In this document: positions 34,062-43,052 of the stretch, piece after piece
How the letters are laid out: each line of letters opens with the position of its first letter
Position numbering within the stretch: the stretch's first letter is position 1
Source of the DNA: Geomonas paludis
GTDB lineage: Bacteria > Desulfobacterota > Desulfuromonadia > Geobacterales > Geobacteraceae
DNA length: 64,000 nt
Direction of reading: 5' to 3'
Assembly: GCF_014193585.1 (NCBI RefSeq)
Contig: NZ_BLXY01000016.1
Location: forward strand, 1-64,000
Made by a program: the position numbers and the translations under genes
The notes under the pieces: model-generated
Seen by the model: only the letters and a program-made list of their open reading frames with translations
Database searches by the model: none
Told to the model about the DNA's origin: nothing

Positions 34062-35333
34062 TTAACGGTTCATGGCCTTGGCGCCGATGTCTTTTCTGTG
34101 GTGCATGCCGGGCCAGGTGATGAGCCTGACACCGCTGTAGGCGCGATCGATGGCTTCCTTGACGGTGGCGCCGAGAGCGGTGACGCCGAGCACGCGGCCG
34201 CCGTTGGTGACGATGGCGTCGCCACTGGCCTTGGTGCCGGCGTGGAATACGACCAGGTCCTCAACTTTACCGGCCTCTGCGAGCCCCTCGATCACGTCCC
34301 CCTTCCTGTAGTCGGCAGGATACCCTTCCGCCGCCAGCACCACGCAGACCGCAGCCTTGTCGTGCCACTCGATCTCGACCCCTTCCAGGCTGCCGGAGGC
34401 GACGGCCATCAGGATGGGGACGATGTCGGACTTCATGCGCATCAAAAGCGGCTGGCATTCCGGGTCGCCGAAGCGGGCGTTGAACTCGAGGGTCTTCACG
34501 GAGTCGCCGTCGATCATGAGGCCGGCGTAGAGAACCCCCTGGTACCGCCGCCCTTCCGCTTTCATGCCGTCAACCGTACGGCGCATGACTTCGGCCATGG
34601 CCTTCTCGTGGATGGGGGGGGTGACTACCGGAGCCGGGGAGTAAGCGCCCATGCCGCCGGTGTTGGGGCCCTTGTCGCCGTCGTAGACGGCCTTGTGGTC
34701 CTGGGCGGACGCAAGCGGGATGATGCGCTCGCCGTCGGTGAAGGCGAGGAAGGAGGCCTCCTCACCTTTGAGGAACTCCTCGATGACCACGCGGGAACCG
34801 GCGGCGCCGAAGGCGTTGCCGGAAAGCATGTCGGTGACGGCTTCCACCGCCTCGTCGCGGGTCTGGGCGATGATCACCCCTTTGCCCGCGGCCAGACCGT
34901 CGGCCTTGATCACGATGGGAATCCCCGTCTTGTCGATGAAGTCGATGGCGGCCGGCACCTCGGTGAAGACGCCGTAAGCCGCGGTGGGGACGTTGTACTT
35001 CTGCATCAGGTCCTTGGAGAACGCCTTGGATGCCTCGATGATGGCGGCGTTCTTGCGGGCGCCGAAGGCCTTCAGGCCGTTCTCCTCGAAGAGGTCGACG
35101 AGCCCCAGGGAAAGCGGCAGTTCCGGGCCGACCACGGTCAGCTCCACCCCTTCCTTCTGGGCGAAATCGAGCAACCCCTGGAGGTTGTCCACGGCGATAT
35201 CCACGTTTTCAGCCAGCGTGGCGGTGCCCGGGTTGCCCGGAGCGCAGAACACCTTGGTGACCAGCGGGGACTGGGCGATCTTCCAGACCAGCGCGTGCTC
35301 GCGCCCGCCGCTGCCTACTACTAAAACCTTCAT
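34062..35333 (-). CDS. purD: Phosphoribosylamine--glycine ligase
   Basis: The 423-residue ATP-grasp enzyme opens with KVLVVGSGGREHALVWKIA and has GNPGTATLAENVDI, IVIKADGLAAGKGVIIAQ, VVIEEFLKGEEASFLAFTDG, GAYSPAPVVT and FNARFGDPECQ. It makes glycinamide ribonucleotide. The length is standard. The ribosome site AAGGAG stands 6 bases before the ATG. The stop codon lies directly beside the family A repeat. Confidence 0.96.
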   Translation of the reverse strand: MKVLVVGSGGREHALVWKIAQSPLVTKVFCAPGNPGTATLAENVDIAVDNLQGLLDFAQKEGVELTVVGPELPLSLGLVDLFEENGLKAFGARKNAAIIEASKAFSKDLMQKYNVPTAAYGVFTEVPAAIDFIDKTGIPIVIKADGLAAGKGVIIAQTRDEAVEAVTDMLSGNAFGAAGSRVVIEEFLKGEEASFLAFTDGERIIPLASAQDHKAVYDGDKGPNTGGMGAYSPAPVVTPPIHEKAMAEVMRRTVDGMKAEGRRYQGVLYAGLMIDGDSVKTLEFNARFGDPECQPLLMRMKSDIVPILMAVASGSLEGVEIEWHDKAAVCVVLAAEGYPADYRKGDVIEGLAEAGKVEDLVVFHAGTKASGDAIVTNGGRVLGVTALGATVKEAIDRAYSGVRLITWPGMHHRKDIGAKAMNR

Positions 35334-35350
35334 ACAAACTCCTTACCCCG

Positions 35351-35504
35351 CAATTGACAATGGACAATTGACAATTGACGATGTACCCCGCACTGGGCAA
35401 CCAGTCGAGGGTGCGCTGTTGCGATGTAAAAATGATGGCAACAGAAATGACAATGGACAAAGACAGTGCAGCGTTGTCAATTGTCCATTGTCAATTATCC
35501 ATTG
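35351..35504. repeat. Snap-back intergenic repeat, family C (CAATTGAC units)
   Basis: CAATTGACAATGGACAATTG at 35351-35370 continues to 35379 and is answered by inverse units (TTGTCAATTGTCCATTGTC) at 35475-35504. A core of about 95 bases separates the arms. It lies between purH and purD. Units differ from families A and B, but the architecture is the same. Confidence 0.8.
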
Positions 35505-35508
35505 GTGT

Positions 35509-37071
35509 TTAGTGCCTGAAGTGCCTCATCCCGGTGAAGACCATGGCGATGTTGTGCTCGTCGGCGGCGGCGATGACTTCGGCGTCGCGCATGGAGCCGC
35601 CCGGCTGGATCACGGCGGTGACGCCGACGCTGGCGGCGTTGTCCAGACCGTCACGGAACGGGAAAAAGGCGTCGGAGGCCATGACGGCTCCCTGGACCGG
35701 GATCCCGGCGTGCTCGGCCTTGATGGCGGCGATGCGGGCGGAGTTGACGCGGCTCATCTGGCCGGCGCCCACGCCGACGGTGGCGTTGCTGCGGCCGTAG
35801 ACGATGGCGTTGGACTTGACGAACTTGGCGACGCGCCAGGTGAAGAGGAGGTCTTCCATCTCCTGGTCGGTCGGAGCGCGCTTGGTCACCACCTTCAGTT
35901 CGGCGAACAGGTCGAGGTCGGCGTCCTGCACCAGCATGCCGCCGTTGACGCGTTTGAAGTCGTAACGGGCAGCGGGCTGCTCCGGCCAGAACCCGCACTC
36001 CATGAGACGGACGTTCTTCTTGGCGGCGACGATCTCGCTGGCGGCCTCGGTGACCTTGGGAGCGATGATCACCTCGACGAACTGGCGCTCCACGATGGCG
36101 CGCGCGGTGGTCTCGTCGAGCTCGCGGTTGAAGGCGATGATGCCGCCGAAGGCGGACTCGGGATCGGTCTTGTAGGCGAGGTCGTAGGCTTCCATGATGT
36201 TGCCGGCAACGGCGACGCCGCAGGGGTTGGCGTGCTTCACGATGACGCAGGCGGGCTGGTCGAACTGCTTCACGCACTCGAGCGCCGCGTCGGTGTCACC
36301 GATGTTGTTGTAGGAGAGTTCCTTGCCCTGGATCTGGCGCGCGGTGGAGATGGAAGCCTCCTTGCCCCCCTTCTCGACGTAGAAGGCGCCGGACTGGTGC
36401 GGGTTCTCGCCGTAACGCATCCCCTGGGCCAGCTGGTACTGCAGGGTCAGGGTGTCCGGATACTTGGCGACGCCTTCGCCAGTGCGGGCGCCCAGCCAGT
36501 TGGAGATGGCGCCGTCGTAGGCGGCGGTGTGCTGGTACACCTTGACCGCGAGGCGGAAATTGGTCTCACGGGAGACGCTGCCGCCGCTTGCTTTCATCTC
36601 GTCCAGCACCAACTGGTAGTCAGCGCAGTCGACGATGACGGTGACGTCGCGGTTGTTCTTGGCTGCGGAGCGGAGCATGGTCGGGCCGCCGATGTCGATG
36701 TTCTCGATGGCGTCTTCCATGGTGCAGTCTTCCTTGGCCACGGTCGCCTCGAACGGGTAGAGGTTCACCACTACCATGTCGATCGGCTCGATGCCGTGCT
36801 CCTGCATCTTGGCCACGTGCGCCGGGTTTTCCCTCATGCCGAGGATGCCGCCGTGCACCTTCGGGTGCAGCGTCTTGACCCTGCCGTCCAGCATCTCGGG
36901 GAAACCGGTGAACTCGGAGACGTCCTTCACCGGGATGCCTGCCTCACGCAGCAGTTTCGCGGTGCCGCCGGTGGAGAGGATCTCCACGCCGTAGCCGGCC
37001 AACGCCCGGGAAAATTCCACCACTCCAGTCTTCTCCGACACGCTTACCAGCGCGCGCCCAATCTTTGCCAT
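35509..37071 (-). CDS. purH: Bifunctional AICAR formyltransferase/IMP cyclohydrolase
   Basis: The 520-residue protein has an N-terminal MGS-like cyclohydrolase domain (about 1-190; [34 protein letters not shown]) and a C-terminal formyltransferase domain ([55 protein letters not shown]). It completes the last two steps of IMP synthesis. The length is standard, and AAGGAG is well placed upstream of the ATG. Confidence 0.96.
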   Translation of the reverse strand: MAKIGRALVSVSEKTGVVEFSRALAGYGVEILSTGGTAKLLREAGIPVKDVSEFTGFPEMLDGRVKTLHPKVHGGILGMRENPAHVAKMQEHGIEPIDMVVVNLYPFEATVAKEDCTMEDAIENIDIGGPTMLRSAAKNNRDVTVIVDCADYQLVLDEMKASGGSVSRETNFRLAVKVYQHTAAYDGAISNWLGARTGEGVAKYPDTLTLQYQLAQGMRYGENPHQSGAFYVEKGGKEASISTARQIQGKELSYNNIGDTDAALECVKQFDQPACVIVKHANPCGVAVAGNIMEAYDLAYKTDPESAFGGIIAFNRELDETTARAIVERQFVEVIIAPKVTEAASEIVAAKKNVRLMECGFWPEQPAARYDFKRVNGGMLVQDADLDLFAELKVVTKRAPTDQEMEDLLFTWRVAKFVKSNAIVYGRSNATVGVGAGQMSRVNSARIAAIKAEHAGIPVQGAVMASDAFFPFRDGLDNAASVGVTAVIQPGGSMRDAEVIAAADEHNIAMVFTGMRHFRH

Positions 37072-37145
37072 TTGCCCACTCCTTTTTGTTGCTGCTCTTT
37101 GATGGTGATTAGATATTTAAAGCATAACCACAGAGGTCACAGGAA

Positions 37146-37317
37146 GGGGACTGGCTCCGCCAGGTGCCTGTCCCCCTTTACTTCAAAAAAGCATATCCAC
37201 AAAGGACACAGAGGATCACTGAGGACACAGAGAAAAATTCGAGGGTGAAAAACCTCAACGTCTTATGCCTTTCCTCCAACCTGTCAAGGGGACAGGCACC
37301 TGGCGGAGCCAGTCCCC
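37146..37317. repeat. BIME-like pair of inverted 30-base palindromic units
   Basis: The 30-base unit at 37146-37175 (starting GGGGACTGGCTCCGCC) is a perfect reverse complement of that at 37288-37317 (starting GGGGACAGGCACCTGG). Each unit is itself nearly palindromic. Between them are CACAGAGGACACAGAG-type runs (37199-37235), another common simple repeat. It lies between purH and the ASKHA gene and reaches the latter's stop codon. No REP-associated transposase gene is in the window. Confidence 0.85.
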
Positions 37318-37318
37318 A

Positions 37319-38581
37319 TCAGGCTTCTGTTTTTTTCGGGAAATCTATATTTGCCAGGAAGTGCTTTTCGAAGAGCGGAGTGCCGGAAAGGGGGATGACC
37401 CGGACCATTTGCGCCAGGGCCTCCATCTGTTCGCGGCCGTCCGTGGCAAGCAGTACACGCTCCACGCCGGCCAGCGCCCCTTCCTTGATAAATCCGGTGA
37501 TTCTTACCATTTTTTCGTTGAAAATTCCAACCTTTTTTAGCACATCCGGCGAGAGCACGGCGCCAAAGGAACCTGTCAGCACCACCCGCGAAACGTCGTC
37601 CATGGACAGGTTCGCCTTCCCCAGCAGGATCTCCATGCCGCCGCGCATCGCCCCCTTGGCGAGTTGCAGCGCCCGGATGTCCTCCTGGTCGAGATAGACC
37701 AGGCTTTTTGCGTCCCGGTGCAGAATGAAGGCGGGCATGCCGTTCACCTCCTGCACCCGGTTGCCCAGGTTCGACTCGATCTCGGCGGCCGGGAGGAGCC
37801 TGCCGGTCGGGTCGATGACGCCCTGCTCCAAAAGGGCGGCCACCGTGTCCAGGACGCCCGTACCGCAAATGCCGCGAGGGGGAGCGCCGGCGATGGTGGA
37901 TAAAAGTAGCCTGTCCCCTTTTATTTCGACGCCACTCACGGCGCCGGGGAGCGCGGCCATGCCGCACTTCAAGTTGCCTCCTTCGAAGGCGGGGCCGGCG
38001 GCGGCCGAAGTGGCGAGGTAACGCTCGCCGTCGAAAAGGGCGATCTCGGCGTTGGTGCCGACATCGAGGAAGAGGGTCGCGGCCGCGGGCGCCTCAGGCA
38101 GGCCGAAGAGAAAGGCAAGCAGGTCGCCCCCGACGAAGCCGCCCGGAAGCGGCAGCAGGTAGCAGGGATAGTCGCGGCTCCAGCCGAGGTCGAGGGTGGT
38201 TACGGATTTTCCGGTGGAGAAAAGGGGGCGAAACGGAGGATGGGCCAGCGAGTCGACCGGCAGGGCCAGGGCGATGGTTTCCATGGAAGGGTTGCCGGCG
38301 ATGGCCACCTGCGTGAGATCCGCGGGCGACGCCCCGGCCTGGTCCAACAGCACGCCGGTCATGCGCTCCATCTCGGCGGCCAGGGCCGCCTGCATTTCCC
38401 GCAGTGTTTCAGGATCTCCCCCGGCGGTGAGGCGGGCGAGGACGTCGGTTCCCCAGCGGCGCTGGGGATTCATGGCGCCGGTGACGGCGAGCCGCGTTCC
38501 TGTGGCCGGATCGACAAGCGACGCAGCTATGGTGGTGGTGCCAAGGTCGAAAGCGGCGGCGAGCCCCTTAGACGAAGACAA
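37319..38581 (-). CDS. ASKHA-domain protein (DUF4445, RACo C-terminal type)
   Basis: The protein opens with the ATPase phosphate-1 motif [16 protein letters not shown]. Further on it has [28 protein letters not shown] and [11 protein letters not shown], which match the ASKHA domain of RACo-type reductive activators of corrinoid proteins. Those normally carry an N-terminal 2Fe-2S ferredoxin domain, which is missing here. The likely start is the TTG at 38581 (GGGGAG 7 bases upstream), giving 420 residues and a 14-base overlap with selD. No corrinoid methyltransferase was recognised nearby, so the partner is unknown. Confidence 0.75.
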   Translation of the reverse strand: MSSSKGLAAAFDLGTTTIAASLVDPATGTRLAVTGAMNPQRRWGTDVLARLTAGGDPETLREMQAALAAEMERMTGVLLDQAGASPADLTQVAIAGNPSMETIALALPVDSLAHPPFRPLFSTGKSVTTLDLGWSRDYPCYLLPLPGGFVGGDLLAFLFGLPEAPAAATLFLDVGTNAEIALFDGERYLATSAAAGPAFEGGNLKCGMAALPGAVSGVEIKGDRLLLSTIAGAPPRGICGTGVLDTVAALLEQGVIDPTGRLLPAAEIESNLGNRVQEVNGMPAFILHRDAKSLVYLDQEDIRALQLAKGAMRGGMEILLGKANLSMDDVSRVVLTGSFGAVLSPDVLKKVGIFNEKMVRITGFIKEGALAGVERVLLATDGREQMEALAQMVRVIPLSGTPLFEKHFLANIDFPKKTEA

Positions 38582-39599
38582 TAGTGCTCTCCCCGGCGGG
38601 CTCGACCGCACCGATCGCCACGGCGAAGAGGCCGGACTGTTCTGCGCGGGCAAGGAATTCACGGGCGTCGTCGGGGGCAAATGAAATGAGGAGCCCCCCG
38701 GAGGTCTGCGGATCGAAGAGCGGCAGTAGCGCATCGCCGCCGGAGCCGGTTACGTGGGATTGGTAATGCTGGCGGTTTCGATAGCAGCCGGCGGGGACCA
38801 TGCCGTCGTCGATGAGGGCCGGTACGCCGGACATGACCGGTACGCGCGAGAGTTCGATGCGGAAGGTCACCTTGGCGCCCAGCGCCATCTCGCAGGCGTG
38901 GCCGATGAAACCGAAGCCGGTCACGTCGGTGGCGGCGGTAGCGTTGCAGGCCACCATCAGTTCACACGCCTTGGCGTTGAGCGTGGTCATCCAGCCGATC
39001 GCTTCCTGTGCCAGGGCGTCATCGATCATCTCGGCCTTGATGGCGGTGGAGACGATGCCGGTCCCGAGCGGCTTGGTGAGGATGAGGACATCGCCGGGGC
39101 GGGCGGTGCAGTTTCTCACGATGCGGGAGGGATCGATGAGGCCGGTAACCGCCAAGCCGAACTTGAGCTCGTCGTCCTCGACGGTGTGCCCTCCGACCAG
39201 GCAGGCACCGGCCTCCTTGAGCGCGTCGGAGCCGCCGGCGAGGATGGCGGCCAGCACCGCGGTGGGGAGCGAGCAGGCCGGGAAGAAGGCGAGGTTCATC
39301 GCCGTCACCGGTTTGCCCCCCATGGCGTAGACGTCGGAGAGCGCGTTGGCCGCGGCGATGCGGCCGAAGGTGAAGGGATCGTCCACCAGCGGCGTGATGA
39401 TGTCCGTGGTCTCCACCAGGGCAAGGCTCTCCCCTATGCGGTAGATCCCCGCATCCTCGGCGCCCTCGACACCGACGATGAGGTTGGGGTCGTCCGAGCG
39501 GGTTATGTCGCGGATGGCATCTTCCAGGCCCGCCGGGCCCAGTTTGGCAGCTCAACCCGCCGCCTGCACCATCGTTGTAAGCCGTACCTTGTCAGTCAT
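38568..39599 (-). CDS. selD: Selenophosphate synthase, selenocysteine-containing
   Basis: The reading frame extends upstream of the apparent ATG at 39416 through one in-frame TGA (39554-39552) to an ATG at 39599 with AGGGG 5 bases upstream. Read with Sec at the TGA, the 343-residue product begins [16 protein letters not shown] and continues [13 protein letters not shown]. Sec16 and Lys19 align with catalytic Cys17 and Lys20 of E. coli SelD. The rest shows [50 protein letters not shown] and [18 protein letters not shown]. It makes selenophosphate from selenide and ATP. A gene-calling tool would truncate it at the TGA. Confidence 0.93.
39527..39539 (-). promoter_or_regulatory. Candidate bacterial SECIS hairpin in selD
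   Basis: Twelve bases after the TGA the minus strand reads GGCCC, GGC, GGGCC: a five-pair G+C stem with a three-base loop that starts with G, as bacterial SECIS elements require. It lies in the coding sequence. Stem spacing from the Sec codon fits bacterial SECIS rules, but folding was judged by eye. Confidence 0.55.
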
Positions 39600-39631
39600 A
39601 AAAACCCCTGAAAAACCTGAAATCAAACCGG

Positions 39632-39766
39632 AAACCTTTCACAGGGAGAAAATCTGAGGAAATCTGAGAACTGCACTTCCTGAGGAAATCAAAAGACTTT
39701 GGGGTTAAACCAAAAGCTCTTTAGGTTTTCTCAGATGTTCTCAGATTTTCTCCCTGTGAAAGGTTT
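39632..39766. repeat. Snap-back intergenic repeat, family A
   Basis: The left arm AAACCTTTCACAGGGAGA with AATCTGAG units is matched by the inverse right arm (CTCAGATTTTCTCCCTGTG, AAAGGTTT). The first 19 arm bases are a perfect inverted match. It lies between alr and selD, upstream of the selD start. Confidence 0.87.
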
Positions 39767-39786
39767 TAGGTTTTTCTTCTCGTGTT

Positions 39787-40926
39787 TTATCCGATGTACA
39801 CCCTGCGCACGCGGCGGGTGGCGATGCCGCACATGATCTCGTAGGGGATGGTGCCGGCTTTCTCGGCCAACTCCTCGGCACTGATACGGTCGCCCATGGG
39901 GTCGGGTCCCAACAGGGTCACCTCGTCACCCACGGCAACACCCTCGATGTCGGTCACGTCCAGCATGATCCAGTCCATGCAGACGGTGCCGGCAACGCGA
40001 GCCCGCTGGCCCCGGATCAGTGCCTCACCCTTGTTGGTGAGACTGCGACAATAACCGTCGGCATACCCCACGGGAACGCTGGCGATGAGGGCACGCTTGT
40101 CGGCTACGTAACGCCTGCCGTAGCTGATGCTGGTGCCCGGTTCCACCCACTTGAGCATCGCCACCCGGCTCTTCAGCTTCATGACGGGCAGCGACGCCTG
40201 CTCGTCCACGAAATCCCGGGACGGGGCGGCACCGTAGAGGATGATCCCCGGCCGCACCAGGTTGCAGAAGGGAAGGTCGGCGGCGAGGATGGCGGCGCTG
40301 TTGGCGACATGAACGTAAGCCGGGTCGAATCCCTGGCGGCGGGCCTCGGTGACGGCGGCGTTGAAGCGCTCAGCCTGCAGCCTGGTGAAGGCAAGGCCGT
40401 CCGGGTCGAGTTCGTCGGCGCTGGCAAAGTGGGAGAAGATCCCTTCCATTTCGAGGTTCTTGAACTGCTTCAGCTGCTCGAGGAACTCGGGCACCTTGTC
40501 CCAGGTGACGCCGAGGCGCCCCATGCCGGTATCGACCTTCAGGTGGATCTTGGCCTTGCGGTAGCACTTGATCTCAAGGGCCGCCCGGTCCAGCGCCGCG
40601 GCCTGCTCCAGCGAGTAGAGCGCGGTCGAGATGTTGAGGCCGATGCAGCGCCTCTCCTCGCCGGGATAGATGCCGCCCAGGATCAGCACCGGCCGGTAGA
40701 TGCCGCTCATACGCAGTTGCACCCCCTCGGCGAGGAAGGCCACCGCGAAGGCGTCCACTCCGAGCTTTTCCAGTTCCTCGGAGACGTACTGGAAACCGTG
40801 GCCGTAGGCATCGGCTTTGACCACGGCCAGGATGCCGCACCCCTGCGGCACTTTCTTCTTTACCAGCCCGAAGTTGTGCCTGAGTGCGGCGAGATCTATC
40901 TCAACCACCGTAGGACGACTGTCCAT
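39787..40926 (-). CDS. alr: Alanine racemase
   Basis: The 379-residue PLP enzyme has [11 protein letters not shown], the PLP-lysine motif [11 protein letters not shown] (Lys37), [10 protein letters not shown], and the second catalytic tyrosine region [13 protein letters not shown]. It interconverts L- and D-alanine for peptidoglycan. I chose the ATG at 40926, which gives the usual length and has GGGA 8 bases upstream; an ATG 48 bases earlier is too close to its ribosome site. It is followed by selD, with a repeat between. Confidence 0.94.
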   Translation of the reverse strand: MDSRPTVVEIDLAALRHNFGLVKKKVPQGCGILAVVKADAYGHGFQYVSEELEKLGVDAFAVAFLAEGVQLRMSGIYRPVLILGGIYPGEERRCIGLNISTALYSLEQAAALDRAALEIKCYRKAKIHLKVDTGMGRLGVTWDKVPEFLEQLKQFKNLEMEGIFSHFASADELDPDGLAFTRLQAERFNAAVTEARRQGFDPAYVHVANSAAILAADLPFCNLVRPGIILYGAAPSRDFVDEQASLPVMKLKSRVAMLKWVEPGTSISYGRRYVADKRALIASVPVGYADGYCRSLTNKGEALIRGQRARVAGTVCMDWIMLDVTDIEGVAVGDEVTLLGPDPMGDRISAEELAEKAGTIPYEIMCGIATRRVRRVYIG

Positions 40927-41037
40927 CGCGAAAATCCCGTTTCGGTATATCTGAATGAAATCAGGCCGGGACATTCCCGGCCAGAGAATTTTCTACCACT
41001 TTAGGTCATGAGTGTAAAGGCAAAAACCCGAAAGCGA

Positions 41038-41066
41038 TTGACTTTGCAAGAGGATTCCATTATGTT
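41038..41066 (+). promoter_or_regulatory. Sigma-70 promoter of the thiamine operon
   Basis: TTGACT (41038-41043) and TATGTT (41061-41066) are 17 bases apart. Transcription would start near 41073, about a dozen bases before the TPP riboswitch. Confidence 0.68.
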
Positions 41067-41084
41067 TACGCCTTCAGCAAAAAG

Positions 41085-41175
41085 CCAGCTAGGGGAGTTC
41101 GTCAGAACTGAGACAGGGCGATCCTGAACCCTTTGAACCTGATCCGGGTAGTACCGGCGTAGGGAAGCGGCGCGT
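41085..41175 (+). promoter_or_regulatory. TPP riboswitch (THI element)
   Basis: The plus strand has AGGGGAG, then CTGAGA (41109-41114), CCCTTTGAACCTGATC (41130-41145), GGGTAGTACCGGCGTAGGGA. These are the thi-box core motifs in the right order and spacing. It lies upstream of thiE-thiD and thiC and should repress them when thiamine pyrophosphate is bound. Confidence 0.93.
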
Positions 41176-41195
41176 ACTCCGACCTTTTCATCGTG

Positions 41196-41226
41196 AGCCG
41201 TGACCCCGTCGCGGCTTTTTGTTTTT
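41196..41226 (+). terminator. Riboswitch-linked intrinsic terminator
   Basis: AGCCGTGAC, CCC, GTCGCGGCT forms a nine-pair stem (one G-T pair) followed by TTTTTGTTTTT. It is 20 bases past the TPP aptamer and is very likely its expression platform. Confidence 0.85.
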
Positions 41227-41233
41227 AAACATC

Positions 41234-41361
41234 AGAACCCTTCACAAGGAGGAAATCTGAGAAAATCTGAGAAAGCAAGGTTCTGGTTTAACCCAAAAGC
41301 CTGGTTTTCTCCCGTTTCTGCTTTCTCAGATGTCCTCAGATTTTCTCCTTGTTAGTGGTTT
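41234..41361. repeat. Snap-back intergenic repeat, family A, inside the thiamine leader
   Basis: The left arm GAACCCTTCACAAGGAGG with AATCTGAG units is inverted at the right end (TCAGATTTTCTCCTTGTTAG). It lies between the riboswitch terminator and the first thiamine gene, so it is transcribed in their leader. It could fold into a second hairpin after the terminator. Confidence 0.83.
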
Positions 41362-41388
41362 TGCTTTTAGGTTTTTAAGAGGTGCATC

Positions 41389-42846
41389 TTGTTAAGACTC
41401 GTGGTCGACCATAGCGGGAAGGAGCGGCGTGTAGCGGGACTGTACCTGATCACGGACCAGGGCGAACGCCTGGTGCCGCGGGTGCGGGAGGCGCTCGGGA
41501 GCGGCGGGGTCGCCCTGCTGCAGTACCGCGACAAGCTGCGCAGCTTCGAGGAGCGCCTGTCGCTCGGCAACGACCTGAAACACCTCTGCACCGAGTTCCA
41601 GGTCAAGTTCATCGTCAACGACGACCTGGAGCTCGCGCTCGCCCTGGACGCCGACGGACTGCACCTGGGCCAGGAGGACGGCGACCCGGCGGCGGCCCGC
41701 GCGGCGCTGGGCCCCAAGAAACTGATCGGCATCTCCACCCACTCCATGGAAGAAGCGCTCGCCGCACAGGAGGCGGGTGCCGACTACATTGGCTTCGGCT
41801 CCCTCTACCCCACCGAGAGCAAGGAAGTCGAGCACCTGCAGAGCCCGGAAGCGCTGGCCCAGTTGAGGGAAAAGGTACAGATCCCCATCGTGGCCATCGG
41901 CGGCATCAACCGCGACAACGCCTGCGCGGTGATCGACGCCGGCGCGGATGCCGTCGCGGTCATCTCGGCCGTCCTCGCCGCCCGCTCGCCCGGCCTCGCC
42001 GCGACGGAACTCTCCCTGTTGTTCAACCGCACCCTGACGCAGCCGCGCGGTTCGGTGCTCACCATCGCCGGCAGCGATTCCGGCGGCGGCGCGGGGATCC
42101 AGGCCGACCTGAAGACCATCACCCTGCTGGGGAGCTACGGCGCCTCGGCCATCACCGCCCTCACCGCCCAGAACACCCGGGGCGTCACCGGGATCCATTC
42201 TTCTCCGCCGGCCTTCCTGGCGGAACAGATCGACGCGGTGCTGTCGGACATCCCCATCGACGTGGTGAAGATCGGCATGCTGTCATCTCCGGAGAACGCG
42301 GAGATCGTCGCCGACAAGCTGACCGCCTACGAGATGAGGATGGTGGTGCTCGACCCGGTGATGAGCGCCAAGGGGGGCGTGGCGCTCCTCGAGGACGAGG
42401 CGCTCTCGGTGCTGAAAAAAAGGCTGGTGCCGCTGAGCTACCTGGTCACCCCCAACATCCCGGAGGCCGAGGCCCTTACCGGTCTCACCATCACCGACAG
42501 CGCCGGCATGGAGCTGGCTGCGCGCGCCCTGCATCTCATGGGGGCCAAACACGTGCTGGTCAAGGGGGGGCACCTGACCGAAGGGGTGGTCACCGACATA
42601 CTCTTCGACGGCAACGGCTTCACCCGCTTCAGTGCGCCCCGCGTGCTCACCCGCAACACCCACGGCACCGGCTGCACGTTGGCATCTGCCATCGCGACCA
42701 ACCTGGCCCAGGGCGAGCCGCTGCCGAGCGCCGTCCTGAGGGCGAAGCTGTTCGTCACCCGCGCCATCAAGTTTTCCCAGCCTCTGGGGAAGGGGCACGG
42801 GCCGGTGAACCATTTCCTGGCAGCACGGGAGCAAGCGGACAGCTAA
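41389..42846 (+). CDS. thiED: ThiE-ThiD fusion: thiamine-phosphate synthase / HMP(-P) kinase
   Basis: The 485-residue protein fuses ThiE (about residues 15-205; LLQYRDK, VNDDLELALALDADGLHLGQ, GADYIGFGSLYPT, IPIVAIGGIN) to ThiD (about 222-480; VLTIAGSDSGGGAGIQADLK, VVLDPVMSAKGG, LVTPNIPEAEAL, NTHGTGCTLASAIA). It phosphorylates the pyrimidine and joins it to the thiazole. The start is a TTG at 41389 with AGAGG 7 bases upstream; a GTG at 41401 is an alternative. It is TPP-riboswitch controlled. Confidence 0.93.
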   Translation: MLRLVVDHSGKERRVAGLYLITDQGERLVPRVREALGSGGVALLQYRDKLRSFEERLSLGNDLKHLCTEFQVKFIVNDDLELALALDADGLHLGQEDGDPAAARAALGPKKLIGISTHSMEEALAAQEAGADYIGFGSLYPTESKEVEHLQSPEALAQLREKVQIPIVAIGGINRDNACAVIDAGADAVAVISAVLAARSPGLAATELSLLFNRTLTQPRGSVLTIAGSDSGGGAGIQADLKTITLLGSYGASAITALTAQNTRGVTGIHSSPPAFLAEQIDAVLSDIPIDVVKIGMLSSPENAEIVADKLTAYEMRMVVLDPVMSAKGGVALLEDEALSVLKKRLVPLSYLVTPNIPEAEALTGLTITDSAGMELAARALHLMGAKHVLVKGGHLTEGVVTDILFDGNGFTRFSAPRVLTRNTHGTGCTLASAIATNLAQGEPLPSAVLRAKLFVTRAIKFSQPLGKGHGPVNHFLAAREQADS

Positions 42847-42851
42847 AGCCT

Positions 42852-42964
42852 GCGCCCCCTCTCCCTCTGGGAGAGGGTTGGGGTGAGGGCCTCCAAGGTA
42901 AACATCGCAGCCGGCACCATCCCTCACCCGGCCTTCGGCCACCCTCTCCCGGAGGGAGAGGGGA
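42852..42964. repeat. Snap-back intergenic repeat, family D (CCCTCTCCC units)
   Basis: CCCCTCTCCCTCTGGGAGAG and GGGTGAGGG at the left are answered by CCCTCACCC and CCACCCTCTCCCGGAGGGAG at the right. Further copies lie at about 56040-56135 and 56345-56435. It separates thiE-thiD from thiC. Confidence 0.8.
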
Positions 42965-42981
42965 GAAAAAACCGAAAAGGC

Positions 42982-43001
42982 GGGCGAATAATCATTCGCC
43001 C
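42982..43001. repeat. Palindromic unit GGGCGAATAATCATTCGCCC, copy 1
   Basis: An almost perfect 20-base palindrome 51 bases before the thiC start. The second copy is just past the thiC stop (44392-44413), so thiC sits between them. Confidence 0.85.
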
Positions 43002-43052
43002 TGTTTTCACAATAATTACATGGCGCAGCAACCGCCTTAAAAGGAGCAATTC

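Noticed and set aside
39416..39599. selD seen as truncated or frameshifted at its 5' end
   Set aside because: One frame without any shift covers the missing N-terminus; the only interruption is a TGA at the catalytic cysteine position, so Sec is the better reading.
25593..41361. CRISPR array made of the AATCTGAG repeats
   Set aside because: Repeats are short, inverted rather than direct, have no regular unique spacers and no cas genes.
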